A DNA stretch of 59,719 bases from an uncultured Succinatimonas sp. (GCF_905203285.1 NZ_CAJKVK010000003.1:1-59719), one strand, 5' to 3'; shown: positions 49,696 through 59,446, numbered from the stretch's first letter. The notes: a model not told the origin generated them from the sequence alone. Numbers and translations are program-made.

Positions 49696-52476
49696 ATGGC
49701 AGATGGCACCATTATCGTTAAACTTGAGAAATTAGTAAAAAAACTAGAAAAGAAATTTGATTTTGAGGTTCTTTTTTGTGAGCTGATGACGATTTACGGA
49801 ACAGCAAAGTCTTATGTAAAAGGAGCTGTTGATAATAATCGCTCATATAATCTTGCTGAAGATTTTATAGACGATTCTTTGGTACGTAGAGATATTGCTT
49901 TAAAGAAAAGAGTGTACTTTAGGTTTTTAAAAAATGATGATGACGTTGCTGATAGTATCAATCAAATAAAGGAATTGTCTGTTGTTAAAAATACTAAAAA
50001 TGATATTCCTTTTATTATTGCAGCAGGTCCAACAGCCATATGTCTTTATAATCGCAGTGAAGACGATCAAATAACTATTGACTACGCAGATTTGCCGCAA
50101 TTTTATACTTTTTTATTGCCGCTTACTGGTGATCATTCTAAAGTCATAATTAAATCTGAGCATGACGCTGATGTAAGAGCTTGTGTAAAGTTAACGCGTT
50201 TACTTGAAACCTTAGCTGCGCATAATCATTTACAAAAAGAAAATTTACACAGCTTAAATGAATTTATAAGAAGAGTTTTATTTTGTCTGTTTGCTGAAGA
50301 TACAGGTATTTTTTCAAAGCAAGAAGATGTTTTCTCAACCACATTTGCATCTTTGACAGCAAAAGATGGTAGCGACTGTCAGCAATTTTTCTACGATTTA
50401 TTTACCGTTTTAGATACTCCTGAAGATAGGCGTCAGAATTTAAAGCATATTCCACATGAAATTTTGCAATTTCCCTATGTAAATGGTGGTTTATTTAGAG
50501 AAAAATCTTTTGTGCCGCAGTTTGATGTCAAGACCAGAAGTCAGCTTATAGATTGCGGAAGATTAAAGTGGAAAGAAATATCTCCAGCCGTATTTGGTGC
50601 AATGTTCCAGAATGCAATGGATCCTGATAAACGCCGCAATATGGGAGCTCATTACACATCAGAGGAAAACATTTTAAAACTTATAAAGCCACTGTTTTTA
50701 GATGAGTTAACTGTAGAATTTGATGATATCGATAAAAACTATGTACAAGAATCAGTAAGAAAAAAGAAGTTTTTAGCGTTACAGGACAAGATTGCATCGT
50801 TAAAGTTCTTAGATCCTGCCTGCGGTTGTGGTAACTTCTTAATTGTTTCCTATCGTGAGCTAAGGCGTCTTGAAAATAAGATTTTAGAACAAGTTTTTAC
50901 TGATGGTTTTCTTAATATTTCAGATGCCATTAAAGTAAATATCAATCAGTTTTACGGCATTGAGATTGAGGATTGGCCTGCTGAAATTGCACATCTTTCC
51001 ATGTGGCTTATGGAGCATGTGATGAATCAGGAGACCGCTATAAAATTTGGACAGACTATTCCATCAATTCCGCTTAAAAGTTCGGCAACTATTAAACCAT
51101 GGAATGCTTTAACTACGGATTGGAATGATGTGATAAAAGCAAAAGACTGTGATTACATTTTAGGTAATCCTCCTTTTGGCGGTACTACTTATACTACAGA
51201 AGAGCAAAAAAAGTGGTTAAGAGCTGTATATCCTCCAAAATACAAAGTTAATCTTGTTGATTTTGTTACAGCATGGTTTGTAAAAGCAGCAGATTTCATG
51301 TTGGTCAACAAAAAAATTAAAGCAGCTTTTGTAGCTACTAACTCTATATGTCAAAGAGTACAAGTGGCCGCGTTATGGTCTCTATTGTTTGATAAAGGTA
51401 TTAGGATAAATTTTGCCTATACTTCATTTCCATGGACAAATGCAGCTACAAATGCAGCAACTGTAACGTGTATTATTGTTGGTTTTTCATATGATGAAGT
51501 TAAAAATAAATATTTATATGAAATAAATAAAGATAATTTACTTTTAGCTAAAAAAGTTAAAAATATTTCGCCTTATTTGATAGAGGATGATTCTTTAACT
51601 ATTGTTAGATCAGAGAAGGATGTTATTGGTTCAAAGTTTAATTTATGCAGAGGCTCTCAGCCAACAGACGGAGGAAATTTACTTTTATCATATGAAGAAG
51701 GTCAAAATTTAATTAATTCTTCACATCCTGCCACAAAATTTCTTAAAAAATTTGTTGGCAGCGATGAATTAATAAATGGAGGGCACAGATATTGTTTGTG
51801 GTTAAAAGAAGAAAATCGTACTGAATGGGAACAAATCCCGTATATTATGGAAAAAGTTAATGCTTGCAGAAAATATAGAGAAGAATCAAAACAGTCAGGA
51901 GATGCATATAAACTAAGGAATAAACCTTGGTCTTTTAGAGAACAGCAAAATCCTAAATCAGCAATTGTTGTACCTTCAGTAAGTTCAGCAAGACGTGAAT
52001 ATATTCCTATAGATATAGTTAATCAGGATACAATTGTTAGTAATCTGGCTTTTTTGATTCCTGACGGTGATTATATTACTTTCTCAGTAATTGTTTCTCG
52101 CATGCATATGGTTTGGATGCGTTTAACTTCAGGAAGATTAGGTACAGGTTATAGATATTCTCGCGATTTAACTTATAACACTTTCATTTGGCCTGATTTT
52201 ACAGATGAGCAAAAAGTTCAATTAAAACAAAGTGCTAAAGATATTTTAATATTTAGATTCAGCACTAAAAAATCATTGGCTGAACTTTATAACCCTGAAA
52301 CAATGCCTACAGAGTTGCTTGAACTACACCAATGCAATGATGCTTTAGTAGAGTCTTGTTATAGAAATAAACCTTTTGTTTCTGATGAAGAAAGATTGTC
52401 ATTTTTGCTTGGTCTTTATAATCAGAAAGTTCAAGAGTTAGAAACAAATAAGAAATCATCAAAGACTAAAAAGTAA
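49696..52476 (+). CDS. MmeI/YeeA-type DNA methyltransferase without an evident nuclease domain
   Basis: The 926-residue protein has the MmeI-family order: an N-terminal domain (about 20-150, ending in the FLLPLTG block), a helical spacer, GAHYTSEENI (317-326), SAM-binding motif I LDPACGCGNF (372-381), the catalytic motif NPPF (491-494, in DYILGNPPFGG), then a target-recognition region and a C-terminal helical domain. The N-terminal Asp-Glu-x-Lys nuclease signature of true type IIG enzymes such as MmeI is not visible. That matches YeeA of Bacillus subtilis as I remember it. NPPF indicates an N6-adenine (or N4) methylase. Helicase and GIY-YIG genes follow in the same operon, and the DNA is AT-rich compared with the backbone. 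Confidence 0.9.
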   Translation: MADGTIIVKLEKLVKKLEKKFDFEVLFCELMTIYGTAKSYVKGAVDNNRSYNLAEDFIDDSLVRRDIALKKRVYFRFLKNDDDVADSINQIKELSVVKNTKNDIPFIIAAGPTAICLYNRSEDDQITIDYADLPQFYTFLLPLTGDHSKVIIKSEHDADVRACVKLTRLLETLAAHNHLQKENLHSLNEFIRRVLFCLFAEDTGIFSKQEDVFSTTFASLTAKDGSDCQQFFYDLFTVLDTPEDRRQNLKHIPHEILQFPYVNGGLFREKSFVPQFDVKTRSQLIDCGRLKWKEISPAVFGAMFQNAMDPDKRRNMGAHYTSEENILKLIKPLFLDELTVEFDDIDKNYVQESVRKKKFLALQDKIASLKFLDPACGCGNFLIVSYRELRRLENKILEQVFTDGFLNISDAIKVNINQFYGIEIEDWPAEIAHLSMWLMEHVMNQETAIKFGQTIPSIPLKSSATIKPWNALTTDWNDVIKAKDCDYILGNPPFGGTTYTTEEQKKWLRAVYPPKYKVNLVDFVTAWFVKAADFMLVNKKIKAAFVATNSICQRVQVAALWSLLFDKGIRINFAYTSFPWTNAATNAATVTCIIVGFSYDEVKNKYLYEINKDNLLLAKKVKNISPYLIEDDSLTIVRSEKDVIGSKFNLCRGSQPTDGGNLLLSYEEGQNLINSSHPATKFLKKFVGSDELINGGHRYCLWLKEENRTEWEQIPYIMEKVNACRKYREESKQSGDAYKLRNKPWSFREQQNPKSAIVVPSVSSARREYIPIDIVNQDTIVSNLAFLIPDGDYITFSVIVSRMHMVWMRLTSGRLGTGYRYSRDLTYNTFIWPDFTDEQKVQLKQSAKDILIFRFSTKKSLAELYNPETMPTELLELHQCNDALVESCYRNKPFVSDEERLSFLLGLYNQKVQELETNKKSSKTKK

Positions 52477-52503
52477 ATTTTAGGCGTATGTGGAGCATAG
52501 GCT

Positions 52504-54552
52504 ATGAGCATAAGAGTTGAAAACATCGGTAATTATCAATTTGCAGCAAACGGCAGTAGTACAAATTCAAACAATATGGGAATGCGTGAAATGCAGGCAC
52601 GTGCCTTTGCAAAACGCGATTCTCAATATCTTTTAATTAAAGCACCTCCTGCTTGCGGTAAATCTCGAGCCTTGATGTTTTTAGCACTTGATAAACTGGT
52701 TAATCAAGGTATTAAAAAGGTTATTGTTGCTGTTCCGCAGATGGCAATTGGCTCAAGTTTTAAAGATACGGATTTAATTTCTCATGGTTTTTTTGCTAAT
52801 TGGCATGTAAATCCAAAATATAACTTATGCGGACCAGGCAGCGATCTCAGCAAATCTGAAAAGGTTTTGCAGTTTTTAGATGATCCTAAAGAATCATGTT
52901 TGCTGTGTGCCCATCCAACTTTAATTTATTTTTATGACAAACTTCAGGACAAATCAAAATTAGATAAAGCTCTGATTGCAATAGATGAGTTTCATCATGT
53001 GTCAGCGGATGCCGGTAATAGACTTGGAACAGTGATTAGGTCATTAATGCATGATACTGATGCCCATATCATTGCCATGACCGGATCTTATTTTAGAGGT
53101 GATAGTGTTCCGGTATTAGAAGCTAAGGATGAAGAGCAATTTGATAAAGTTACATACACTTATTATGAACAGCTTAATGGCTATAAGTATTTAAAGTCAT
53201 TGGGTATTAATTATGCCTTTTATACAGGGAGATGGACTGACGCGGTAGCTGAGGTCCTAGATACGCATAAAAAAACGATTTTGCACATACCAAGTGTTAA
53301 TTCATCTGAGTCAACAAAGGATAAATATAACGAAGTAGGCAATGTGTTTGACATAATCGGTGAGGTAGAGTTTAGAGATCAAAAAACTGGAATTTATACA
53401 TTAAAAACCAAAGATAGTCGGTTATTAAAAGTTGCAGATTTAGTTACAGATGATGAGTGGCAAGGCATTACATTACAATCCTTACGCGAAGTAACAAAGC
53501 GTGATGATTTAGATATCATCATTGCTTTAGGCATGGCAAAGGAAGGCTTTGACTGGCCATGGTGTGAGGTTGCGTTGACTGTTGGTTATAGACGTTCATT
53601 AACTGAAGTTGTGCAAATTATTGGACGTGCCACTCGTGATTGTGAAGGTAAAGATCATGCACAATTTATTAATTTGATAAGAAAGCCTGATGCCCTACAG
53701 GATGATGTTGCTGACTCTGTCAATAGCTTGCTTAAAGCAATTACTCTATCTTTATTGATGGAGCAGGTTTTAGTGCCTAATATTCATTTTAGGGCGGCTA
53801 GCGACCAGACGGATAAAGATGATGAAAATGGGCCATCTATTGTTATTGATGATTCAGAATTGAATTTAAGTGATACTGGTAAAGAGATTTTAAAAGAAGG
53901 TATTTTTGATTTAACCGCTGATGTTTTAAACAGCGAAGACATAAAAAACGTTTTAGCGTGTGATCCTAATAGTCTTAACAATGAAAGAGTAAAAGAGATT
54001 ATAAAATGCGTTTTAACAGAAAAATTTAAGGACGAATTATTACCTCAAGATATCGAGGCAATTTCGCAAGCTATAGTTATTGAGCTTAATAAAAAGGATA
54101 TTTTTAATCCAAAGCCGTCTCAAAATACTACTAGGGGTGATGGTGAAAAAGGATCGGAAAATATTGTAGATGCTCCTGCTCCTTTTGTTACTGAAGAAGG
54201 TGGTACTACCTTTGTTGACAGTAATCAGCGTAGATTTATGAATTTAGACGATCTTGATATAAATCTTATAATGCAGACCAACCCTTTTATGGGGGCTTAT
54301 GAATTTATATCAAAAGTTGTTGATGCTCCCACTTTAAAGAGAATTCAGGATATTGCAGTATCTTCCCGAGCTCATGTAACTGAGGAGGAGGCTTTGATTT
54401 TGTGGCCAAGCATTAAGACTTTTGTTGCAAAACATAATAGAGAGCCTGATGTGCATAGCAGTGATGATTATGAAAGAAGGCTTGGGGAAGTTTTAGCTTA
54501 TATTAGAAATAGAAAAGCTCAAAAGCTTGCAGCAGAGCAAGAGGAACAGTAA
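52504..54552 (+). CDS. Superfamily 2 helicase of the methyltransferase operon (YeeB-like)
   Basis: The 682-residue protein has SF2 helicase motifs: I APPACGKS (47-54), II DEFH (161-164, in LIAIDEFHHVS), III TGS (193-195), V MAKEGFDWPWCEVALTVG and VI QIIGRATRD (371-379). The C-terminal third is acidic, then ends in a small helical domain (LWPSIKTFVAKHNREPDVHSSDDYERRLGEVL) of a type often attached to defence helicases. It starts 28 bp after the methyltransferase and overlaps the nuclease gene by one base, so the three are probably one system: methylation for self-marking, translocation and cleavage for attack. Confidence 0.88.
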   Translation: MSIRVENIGNYQFAANGSSTNSNNMGMREMQARAFAKRDSQYLLIKAPPACGKSRALMFLALDKLVNQGIKKVIVAVPQMAIGSSFKDTDLISHGFFANWHVNPKYNLCGPGSDLSKSEKVLQFLDDPKESCLLCAHPTLIYFYDKLQDKSKLDKALIAIDEFHHVSADAGNRLGTVIRSLMHDTDAHIIAMTGSYFRGDSVPVLEAKDEEQFDKVTYTYYEQLNGYKYLKSLGINYAFYTGRWTDAVAEVLDTHKKTILHIPSVNSSESTKDKYNEVGNVFDIIGEVEFRDQKTGIYTLKTKDSRLLKVADLVTDDEWQGITLQSLREVTKRDDLDIIIALGMAKEGFDWPWCEVALTVGYRRSLTEVVQIIGRATRDCEGKDHAQFINLIRKPDALQDDVADSVNSLLKAITLSLLMEQVLVPNIHFRAASDQTDKDDENGPSIVIDDSELNLSDTGKEILKEGIFDLTADVLNSEDIKNVLACDPNSLNNERVKEIIKCVLTEKFKDELLPQDIEAISQAIVIELNKKDIFNPKPSQNTTRGDGEKGSENIVDAPAPFVTEEGGTTFVDSNQRRFMNLDDLDINLIMQTNPFMGAYEFISKVVDAPTLKRIQDIAVSSRAHVTEEEALILWPSIKTFVAKHNREPDVHSSDDYERRLGEVLAYIRNRKAQKLAAEQEEQ

Positions 54553-55859
54553 TGAAAATAGCTATAAAAAAAGAACAGCTTCCTCCATCAAGTTTTGATG
54601 AGCTTTTTGAAGATGATTCTTTGGGTCTATTGACCAATGTAAAGTTGAAAACGAGTAAAACAATAACTTTTGAAAAAAAAGATGACTTTAAAAAACTAAT
54701 TGATTTTATAAAAAAAGAAAAAAGACTACCTAATGATGATTTTCCATCAGAATTAGCCCTTACAGTAGAGCTTGAAAGAGTACAAAAGGAAGATCCTGAT
54801 AAATATCAGCAATGTCTTGAGTTACTGGGTGGTCATTTTGAGACGACTTTAAAAAATAAAGGACGCAAAGAAAGTTGTGCTAATAACTCTCAAGAAAAAA
54901 TTACTGAAAAAAGACTAACTACTTTTGATGATATTTTTGCTGATGACTCTCTTGGTTTACTAGATGATGTAGGTCAAGAAATTGACTTAAGCTTTCATGG
55001 ACCTAAAAGAGAATTTGTCTCAAGAGCAAGATCTTCAGATGGTTCAATAGCTCAACTTGTTGAGTGTAAAGACTTTTACAAGTACGAAAAAATCTTTGCA
55101 GATCTTAAAGATTTACTGCGTAAAGGTGATTTAGGTTTTGAGTCTGTTGTAAACGGCAAAGCATGGGAAATAAATGTTGGAGACATTTTTCTTGTAAATA
55201 ATATTTATAGATTGGTTGTTGATGAACATTCTGCTCGCTTTGTAACAGGACATCAGAAAGAACAAAGACGCGTAAGAATTATTCTTGATAATCACTTGGA
55301 GCATGAACCATTTGATCAATCGTTAAATCGTGAAGTTAGAAAGTTAAAGGACTCAAAAAAGATTATTGCAAAAACTGCTGAAGGTGCAGGCTTTTTAAAG
55401 CAAGTTAAAGAGCACCTTCAGAATATTAGAGCAGGAGATGAATCAAATATTCATACAGGATACATCTATATTTTGCAGTCACGTAGCACTAATCCGGCAA
55501 TTACCGAATTTGTGCAATCAAGTAGCTTAGTAAAAATCGGTTTTTCAACGACTTCAGTGGAAGAAAGAATAAAGAATGCCGAAAAAGAACCAACGTATCT
55601 TGAAGGGAAAGTAGATATCGTAAAAAAATATAAATGCTTTAACTTTGACCCGCACAATCTTGAGCGTTTGATCCATGCTGTTTTAAATTCACAGAGACTT
55701 AATGTTAAGTTAAAAGACCATACAGGCAAGCTTTATCGTCCAAAGGAATGGTTTACGGTAAGTCCAGCAACAGCATGCGAAGTTGTTGAAAGAATTATTA
55801 ATGGAACAATTAAATATTATAGATTAGATAATGTTAGAGGAAGATTGGTTCTTAAATAG
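54552..55859 (+). CDS. GIY-YIG (T5orf172-like) nuclease of the methyltransferase operon (YeeC-like)
   Basis: The C-terminal part (about 300-425) of this 435-residue protein is a T5orf172-type GIY-YIG domain: YIYIL at 304-308 stands for GIY, VKIG at 327-330 for YIG, R339 in SVEERI is the catalytic Arg, and E371 in HNLERLIH the metal Glu. The N-terminus contains a duplicated motif, SFDELFEDDSLGLL at 14-27 and TFDDIFADDSLGLL at 124-137, which may be a docking segment. It overlaps the helicase stop codon. Cleavage of unmodified DNA is inferred. Confidence 0.85.
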   Translation: MKIAIKKEQLPPSSFDELFEDDSLGLLTNVKLKTSKTITFEKKDDFKKLIDFIKKEKRLPNDDFPSELALTVELERVQKEDPDKYQQCLELLGGHFETTLKNKGRKESCANNSQEKITEKRLTTFDDIFADDSLGLLDDVGQEIDLSFHGPKREFVSRARSSDGSIAQLVECKDFYKYEKIFADLKDLLRKGDLGFESVVNGKAWEINVGDIFLVNNIYRLVVDEHSARFVTGHQKEQRRVRIILDNHLEHEPFDQSLNREVRKLKDSKKIIAKTAEGAGFLKQVKEHLQNIRAGDESNIHTGYIYILQSRSTNPAITEFVQSSSLVKIGFSTTSVEERIKNAEKEPTYLEGKVDIVKKYKCFNFDPHNLERLIHAVLNSQRLNVKLKDHTGKLYRPKEWFTVSPATACEVVERIINGTIKYYRLDNVRGRLVLK

Positions 55860-55874
55860 GAGGAGATGTTAACA

Positions 55875-56465
55875 ATGAGTGAAGATGGATATGATTATAA
55901 AAATTTGATAAAAGAACCTGAATCAGAATTAGAAATAATTTTCATGGAATTGCAAGATAATTTATTGGGTGCTCTTGATACATTTACTTTAGTCAAACAA
56001 TATGGAATTTGGTGGGAAAATTTAAAAAAGGACGATCCGACAGATCAGCTGGTTGATAAGATTATTGCGATAAAATTAAAGGAATATTTACTTATTCAAT
56101 TATCAGCAATTTTTTATGATAAAAGCAGTGAAAGCGTTGCGTCAGTGCATAATTTAAAAGAACATTTACCGGATAGGGCAAAATATCTAGTAGAGGAGTT
56201 TAACAATAGGCAAAAAGGGATCTTAGAAAGAATAGGCTGTTTAAGAAATAAATTATTTGCTCATAATGAAATTATTAAAAAGGATTCAACGAAAATTAAA
56301 ATAAATAATTATAGAAATAATGTCTCTAATGAAGATATAGATAAATTATTTAAAGATGCATTAGATATGTTAACAAAATTAGCATATGAAGATTTAAATT
56401 TACCTGTGCCAATAACAGATTCACTCATAGAAAATGATGTTATAAGTTATTTTAAAGAAAAATAA
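55875..56465 (+). CDS. HEPN-like protein (RN-x4-H motif), partner of a KAP NTPase
   Basis: Starting at the second ATG (55875; AGGAGG at 55858-55863 is too close to the first ATG at 55866), the product has 196 residues and is all-helical. The segment GCLRNKLFAHNEII carries R124 and H130 in R-N-x4-H spacing, the signature of HEPN RNases; the flanking wording resembles AbiU2-type HEPN proteins. No partner nucleotidyltransferase is present. A KAP-family NTPase follows after 40 bp. The DNA is extremely AT-rich (12 G+C in 56281-56340), unlike the methyltransferase operon, suggesting separate acquisition. Confidence 0.7.
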   Translation: MSEDGYDYKNLIKEPESELEIIFMELQDNLLGALDTFTLVKQYGIWWENLKKDDPTDQLVDKIIAIKLKEYLLIQLSAIFYDKSSESVASVHNLKEHLPDRAKYLVEEFNNRQKGILERIGCLRNKLFAHNEIIKKDSTKIKINNYRNNVSNEDIDKLFKDALDMLTKLAYEDLNLPVPITDSLIENDVISYFKEK

Positions 56466-56505
56466 ATGATAGAAATAGTAGTTTGTTGTAAATAAGGAAT
56501 TAATA

Positions 56506-57918
56506 ATGTTAAAAAGATTTGATATTGAAATAACCAAAGAAGATCCATATCTAAATGATAAGTTAGAAAGAAAGTCAGTAGGAGAAACGTTAAAATCAAT
56601 TATAGATATATATGGTTCTCAAGGTTGTGTGTTAGCTATTAATGGTGAATGGGGAACAGGAAAAACCACATTTATTAAAATGTGGGAAAAAGACCTATTA
56701 AATTCTGGTTATGAGGTATTGTTTTATAATGCATGGGAAACGGATTATATTGCAGATCCAGTTATAACTATTGTGCATAAATTATTAGAATTAGTGTCTG
56801 AAGATAGTAAAGAGTATAAAGGCCTTAAGAGTTTGTTAGGAAAATTGGTTGTAGATGTAACTAAAGATTTTGGTTCAAATGTCTTAAGAAATATTTCTAA
56901 GTTTGCTCCTAATACTGTTGATGAATTAGAAAATATAGCCTCTGCATATATAAGTAATATTTTTGAGCAAAAGCATAATATAGATGCATTAAAAAAAGAG
57001 CTAAAATCTTTTATAAATGAACACGCAGAAAAACATCCTATTGTTTTTTTTATTGATGAGTTGGACAGATGTAATCCACATTATGCGGTTTCAGTTCTAG
57101 AAACGATAAAACATCTTTTTGAGGAGAGTAATGTTGTTTTTGTTTTAGCGATAAATAGGACTGCATTATGCGCTGCCATTAAAGGTTATTATGGGAGTGA
57201 CTCGATTGACGCAGAAGAATACTTAAGGCGTTTTATAGATTTTGAGTATCATTTGCCTAAACCTAATATCGAGACTTATTGTAATTTTTTATATGATCAT
57301 TATGGTTATAATTCCTTTTTAGAAAATAAAGAGCGCAAACAGTATCAAGAATTTATATATGATGATATGGTTTTTAAAAAGTTTGCATATTCATTTTGTC
57401 AATCATTAAACTTAAATTTAAGGTTTATTGATAGATTATATTCATACACTAGATTAACCATGTATCAATTTTCATTAAATAGTATTGTCTATCCTAGACT
57501 ATATTTTATTTTATGTTTCATTAGAACTAAAGACTCTGAATTTTTTTATAAAATTAAAGATGCGTCGTTGTCAATACAAAGCCTTCTTCAATATTTTGAA
57601 AATAATTTTCCTAAAAAAATGTTGAATCCACCTCAGCCAGATCATTCATTGATAATCTATGAGGTTGCTATGTTATTAGTATACTATTATGATTTACAAA
57701 AACATAGTGAATTTTTAAATGCCAGATATGGATATGGAGAGAATAAAATAAATAATTTAGATGATTTAAAAAATTTTTTTAATGTCAAGCCAGTTGTTTT
57801 TGATGAAGAAGATTTTTGGGAAAAAATATCTAACCACTTTAGTAAGTTTGATGAATATTTCCGATTGTCTACTTTGTTAGATAATATTGATTTACTTGCT
57901 GGGTTTCAAAAGAGTTAA
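56506..57918 (+). CDS. KAP-family P-loop NTPase
   Basis: The 470-residue protein is a KAP NTPase: Walker A GEWGTGKTT at 47-55 in LAINGEWGTGKTTFIKMWE, YNAWETDY, Walker B VFFIDELDRCNP at 180-191, VFVLAINRTAL as sensor and EEYLRRFIDFEYHLP. The transmembrane insertion seen in many KAP proteins is absent, so it is probably soluble or partner-recruited. KAP NTPases occur in phage exclusion, such as PifA. The HEPN-like gene precedes it after 40 bp with the same AT-rich composition, arguing for a two-gene module. The C-terminal half is Tyr/Phe-rich and unrecognised. Confidence 0.88.
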   Translation: MLKRFDIEITKEDPYLNDKLERKSVGETLKSIIDIYGSQGCVLAINGEWGTGKTTFIKMWEKDLLNSGYEVLFYNAWETDYIADPVITIVHKLLELVSEDSKEYKGLKSLLGKLVVDVTKDFGSNVLRNISKFAPNTVDELENIASAYISNIFEQKHNIDALKKELKSFINEHAEKHPIVFFIDELDRCNPHYAVSVLETIKHLFEESNVVFVLAINRTALCAAIKGYYGSDSIDAEEYLRRFIDFEYHLPKPNIETYCNFLYDHYGYNSFLENKERKQYQEFIYDDMVFKKFAYSFCQSLNLNLRFIDRLYSYTRLTMYQFSLNSIVYPRLYFILCFIRTKDSEFFYKIKDASLSIQSLLQYFENNFPKKMLNPPQPDHSLIIYEVAMLLVYYYDLQKHSEFLNARYGYGENKINNLDDLKNFFNVKPVVFDEEDFWEKISNHFSKFDEYFRLSTLLDNIDLLAGFQKS

Positions 57919-57962
57919 CTATATTTAGATATTTTTATAAAAAGCTAGTGTACGAGGTTAAT

Positions 57963-59411
57963 GTGGAAAATTTAGAAAAATTAGTATTGGAATTATGTAA
58001 ATTACCAAATGAAACTCAGTGGGTTGAATTTAAGCGTGATAATTATGATCCTAAAATGATTGGTCAAGATATTAGTGCATTAGCTAATAGCGCTGCTTTA
58101 CAAGATAGAAGTTGTGCTTACATGCTATGGGGAATAGATGATAAGAGCCATAGTATTGTCGGCACTAAAAAAGATTTGCAGAGTCTGAAAAAGGGAAATC
58201 AAGAGATAGAAAGCTGGTTGCGTAATTTATTATCCAAAAATGCAGACTTTGAATTTCATTCTGTATTAGTTAATGATAAAAATATTGGTGTTTTAGTTGT
58301 TTATAAGGCAGAGCATGCTCCTGTAACCTTTGAAAAGACCGAATATATCCGGATAGGAAGTTATACAAAAAGGTTAAATGAATATCCTGCAGTCCAAGTT
58401 CAGTTATGGGATAAAATTCGAAATGAAAAATTTGAGGAGCAATATGCTCTTATTGATTTAACAGAAGAAAATGCTGTCCGTAAATTAGATTATTCTGTTT
58501 ATTTTGACAGGAAAAATATTCCAATTCCTTCAGATATGAAGGGAATTGCGCATTATATGCTTGAAGAAGGCGTATTAGTTAAGCAAGACAACGGCCTTTT
58601 TGCTATTACAAATTTAGGTGCTACTGCTTTTGCAAAGGATTTTCATGATTTTCCTAAAGTTTACAGAAAAGCTTTGCGTGTCGTTAAGTATGAGGGGAAG
58701 AGTAAACTTGTCCTTTTAAAAGAAGAAACCAGAACAAAAGGCTATGCGGAAGATTTTGAAAACACAATAAAGTTTATTGAAGCTTTGTTGCCTTCATGTG
58801 AAGAGATCGTTGATGGAATTAGAAAATCTCATACAGCGTTTCCAAGTATCGCAATTAGAGAGATTTTGGCAAATGCTTTAATTCATCAGGATTTTTCTAT
58901 TTCAGGGGCTGGCCCATTAGTTGAAATTTTTGATAATAGAATTGAAGTTACCAATCCCGGAGTTCCCTTAGTTGATGTTAAAAGAATAATTGATAATCCT
59001 CCTCGTTCACGCAATGAGAAATTGGCTAATTTATTAAGATGTTTGCGTATTTGCGAGGAGTTGGGAACAGGGTGGGATAAAATTATTATTGCTTGTGAGC
59101 TTTATAATTTGCCAGCACCTATTATTGATGTTTATGAAGAAAGCACAAAGGTTACACTCTTTTCTCATAAAAGTTTTACAGATCTTTCTATAGAAGATAA
59201 ATTGTGGGCTTGCTATTTGCATTGTTGTATTAAATATGTTCAGGGTGAGCAACTTTCAAATAAATCTTTAAGAGGGCGTTTTGGATTATCTGATTCGTCT
59301 ATAGCCTCTATTTCAAGATTAATTAGCTTGGCTGTGAATAAGCACCTTATAAAACCAGCTGATCCTACGACTGCGCCTCGTTACATGAAATATATTCCAT
59401 ACTGGGCGTAG
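57963..59411 (+). CDS. AlbA_2/Schlafen-type ATP-binding protein
   Basis: From GTG at 57963 (GAGG 6 bp upstream, better than GTG 57948) the product has 482 residues. The N-terminal AlbA_2 (Schlafen-like) domain starts LPNETQWVEFKRDNYDP and includes ANSAALQDRSCAYMLWGIDD. The middle carries a GHKL-type ATPase block (FPSIAIREILANALIHQDFS and FDNRIEVTNPG). The C-terminus has a winged-helix look (LSNKSLRGRFGLSDSSIASISRLI). Such proteins are usually annotated as putative transcriptional regulators, and AlbA_2 domains also occur as nucleases in defence. It follows the KAP gene by 44 bp and could be its regulator, its effector or a separate system. Confidence 0.85.
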   Translation: MENLEKLVLELCKLPNETQWVEFKRDNYDPKMIGQDISALANSAALQDRSCAYMLWGIDDKSHSIVGTKKDLQSLKKGNQEIESWLRNLLSKNADFEFHSVLVNDKNIGVLVVYKAEHAPVTFEKTEYIRIGSYTKRLNEYPAVQVQLWDKIRNEKFEEQYALIDLTEENAVRKLDYSVYFDRKNIPIPSDMKGIAHYMLEEGVLVKQDNGLFAITNLGATAFAKDFHDFPKVYRKALRVVKYEGKSKLVLLKEETRTKGYAEDFENTIKFIEALLPSCEEIVDGIRKSHTAFPSIAIREILANALIHQDFSISGAGPLVEIFDNRIEVTNPGVPLVDVKRIIDNPPRSRNEKLANLLRCLRICEELGTGWDKIIIACELYNLPAPIIDVYEESTKVTLFSHKSFTDLSIEDKLWACYLHCCIKYVQGEQLSNKSLRGRFGLSDSSIASISRLISLAVNKHLIKPADPTTAPRYMKYIPYWA

Positions 59412-59446
59412 CTGTAGCTCGTTTTTCAGTGAGAATAAGAATGTCT

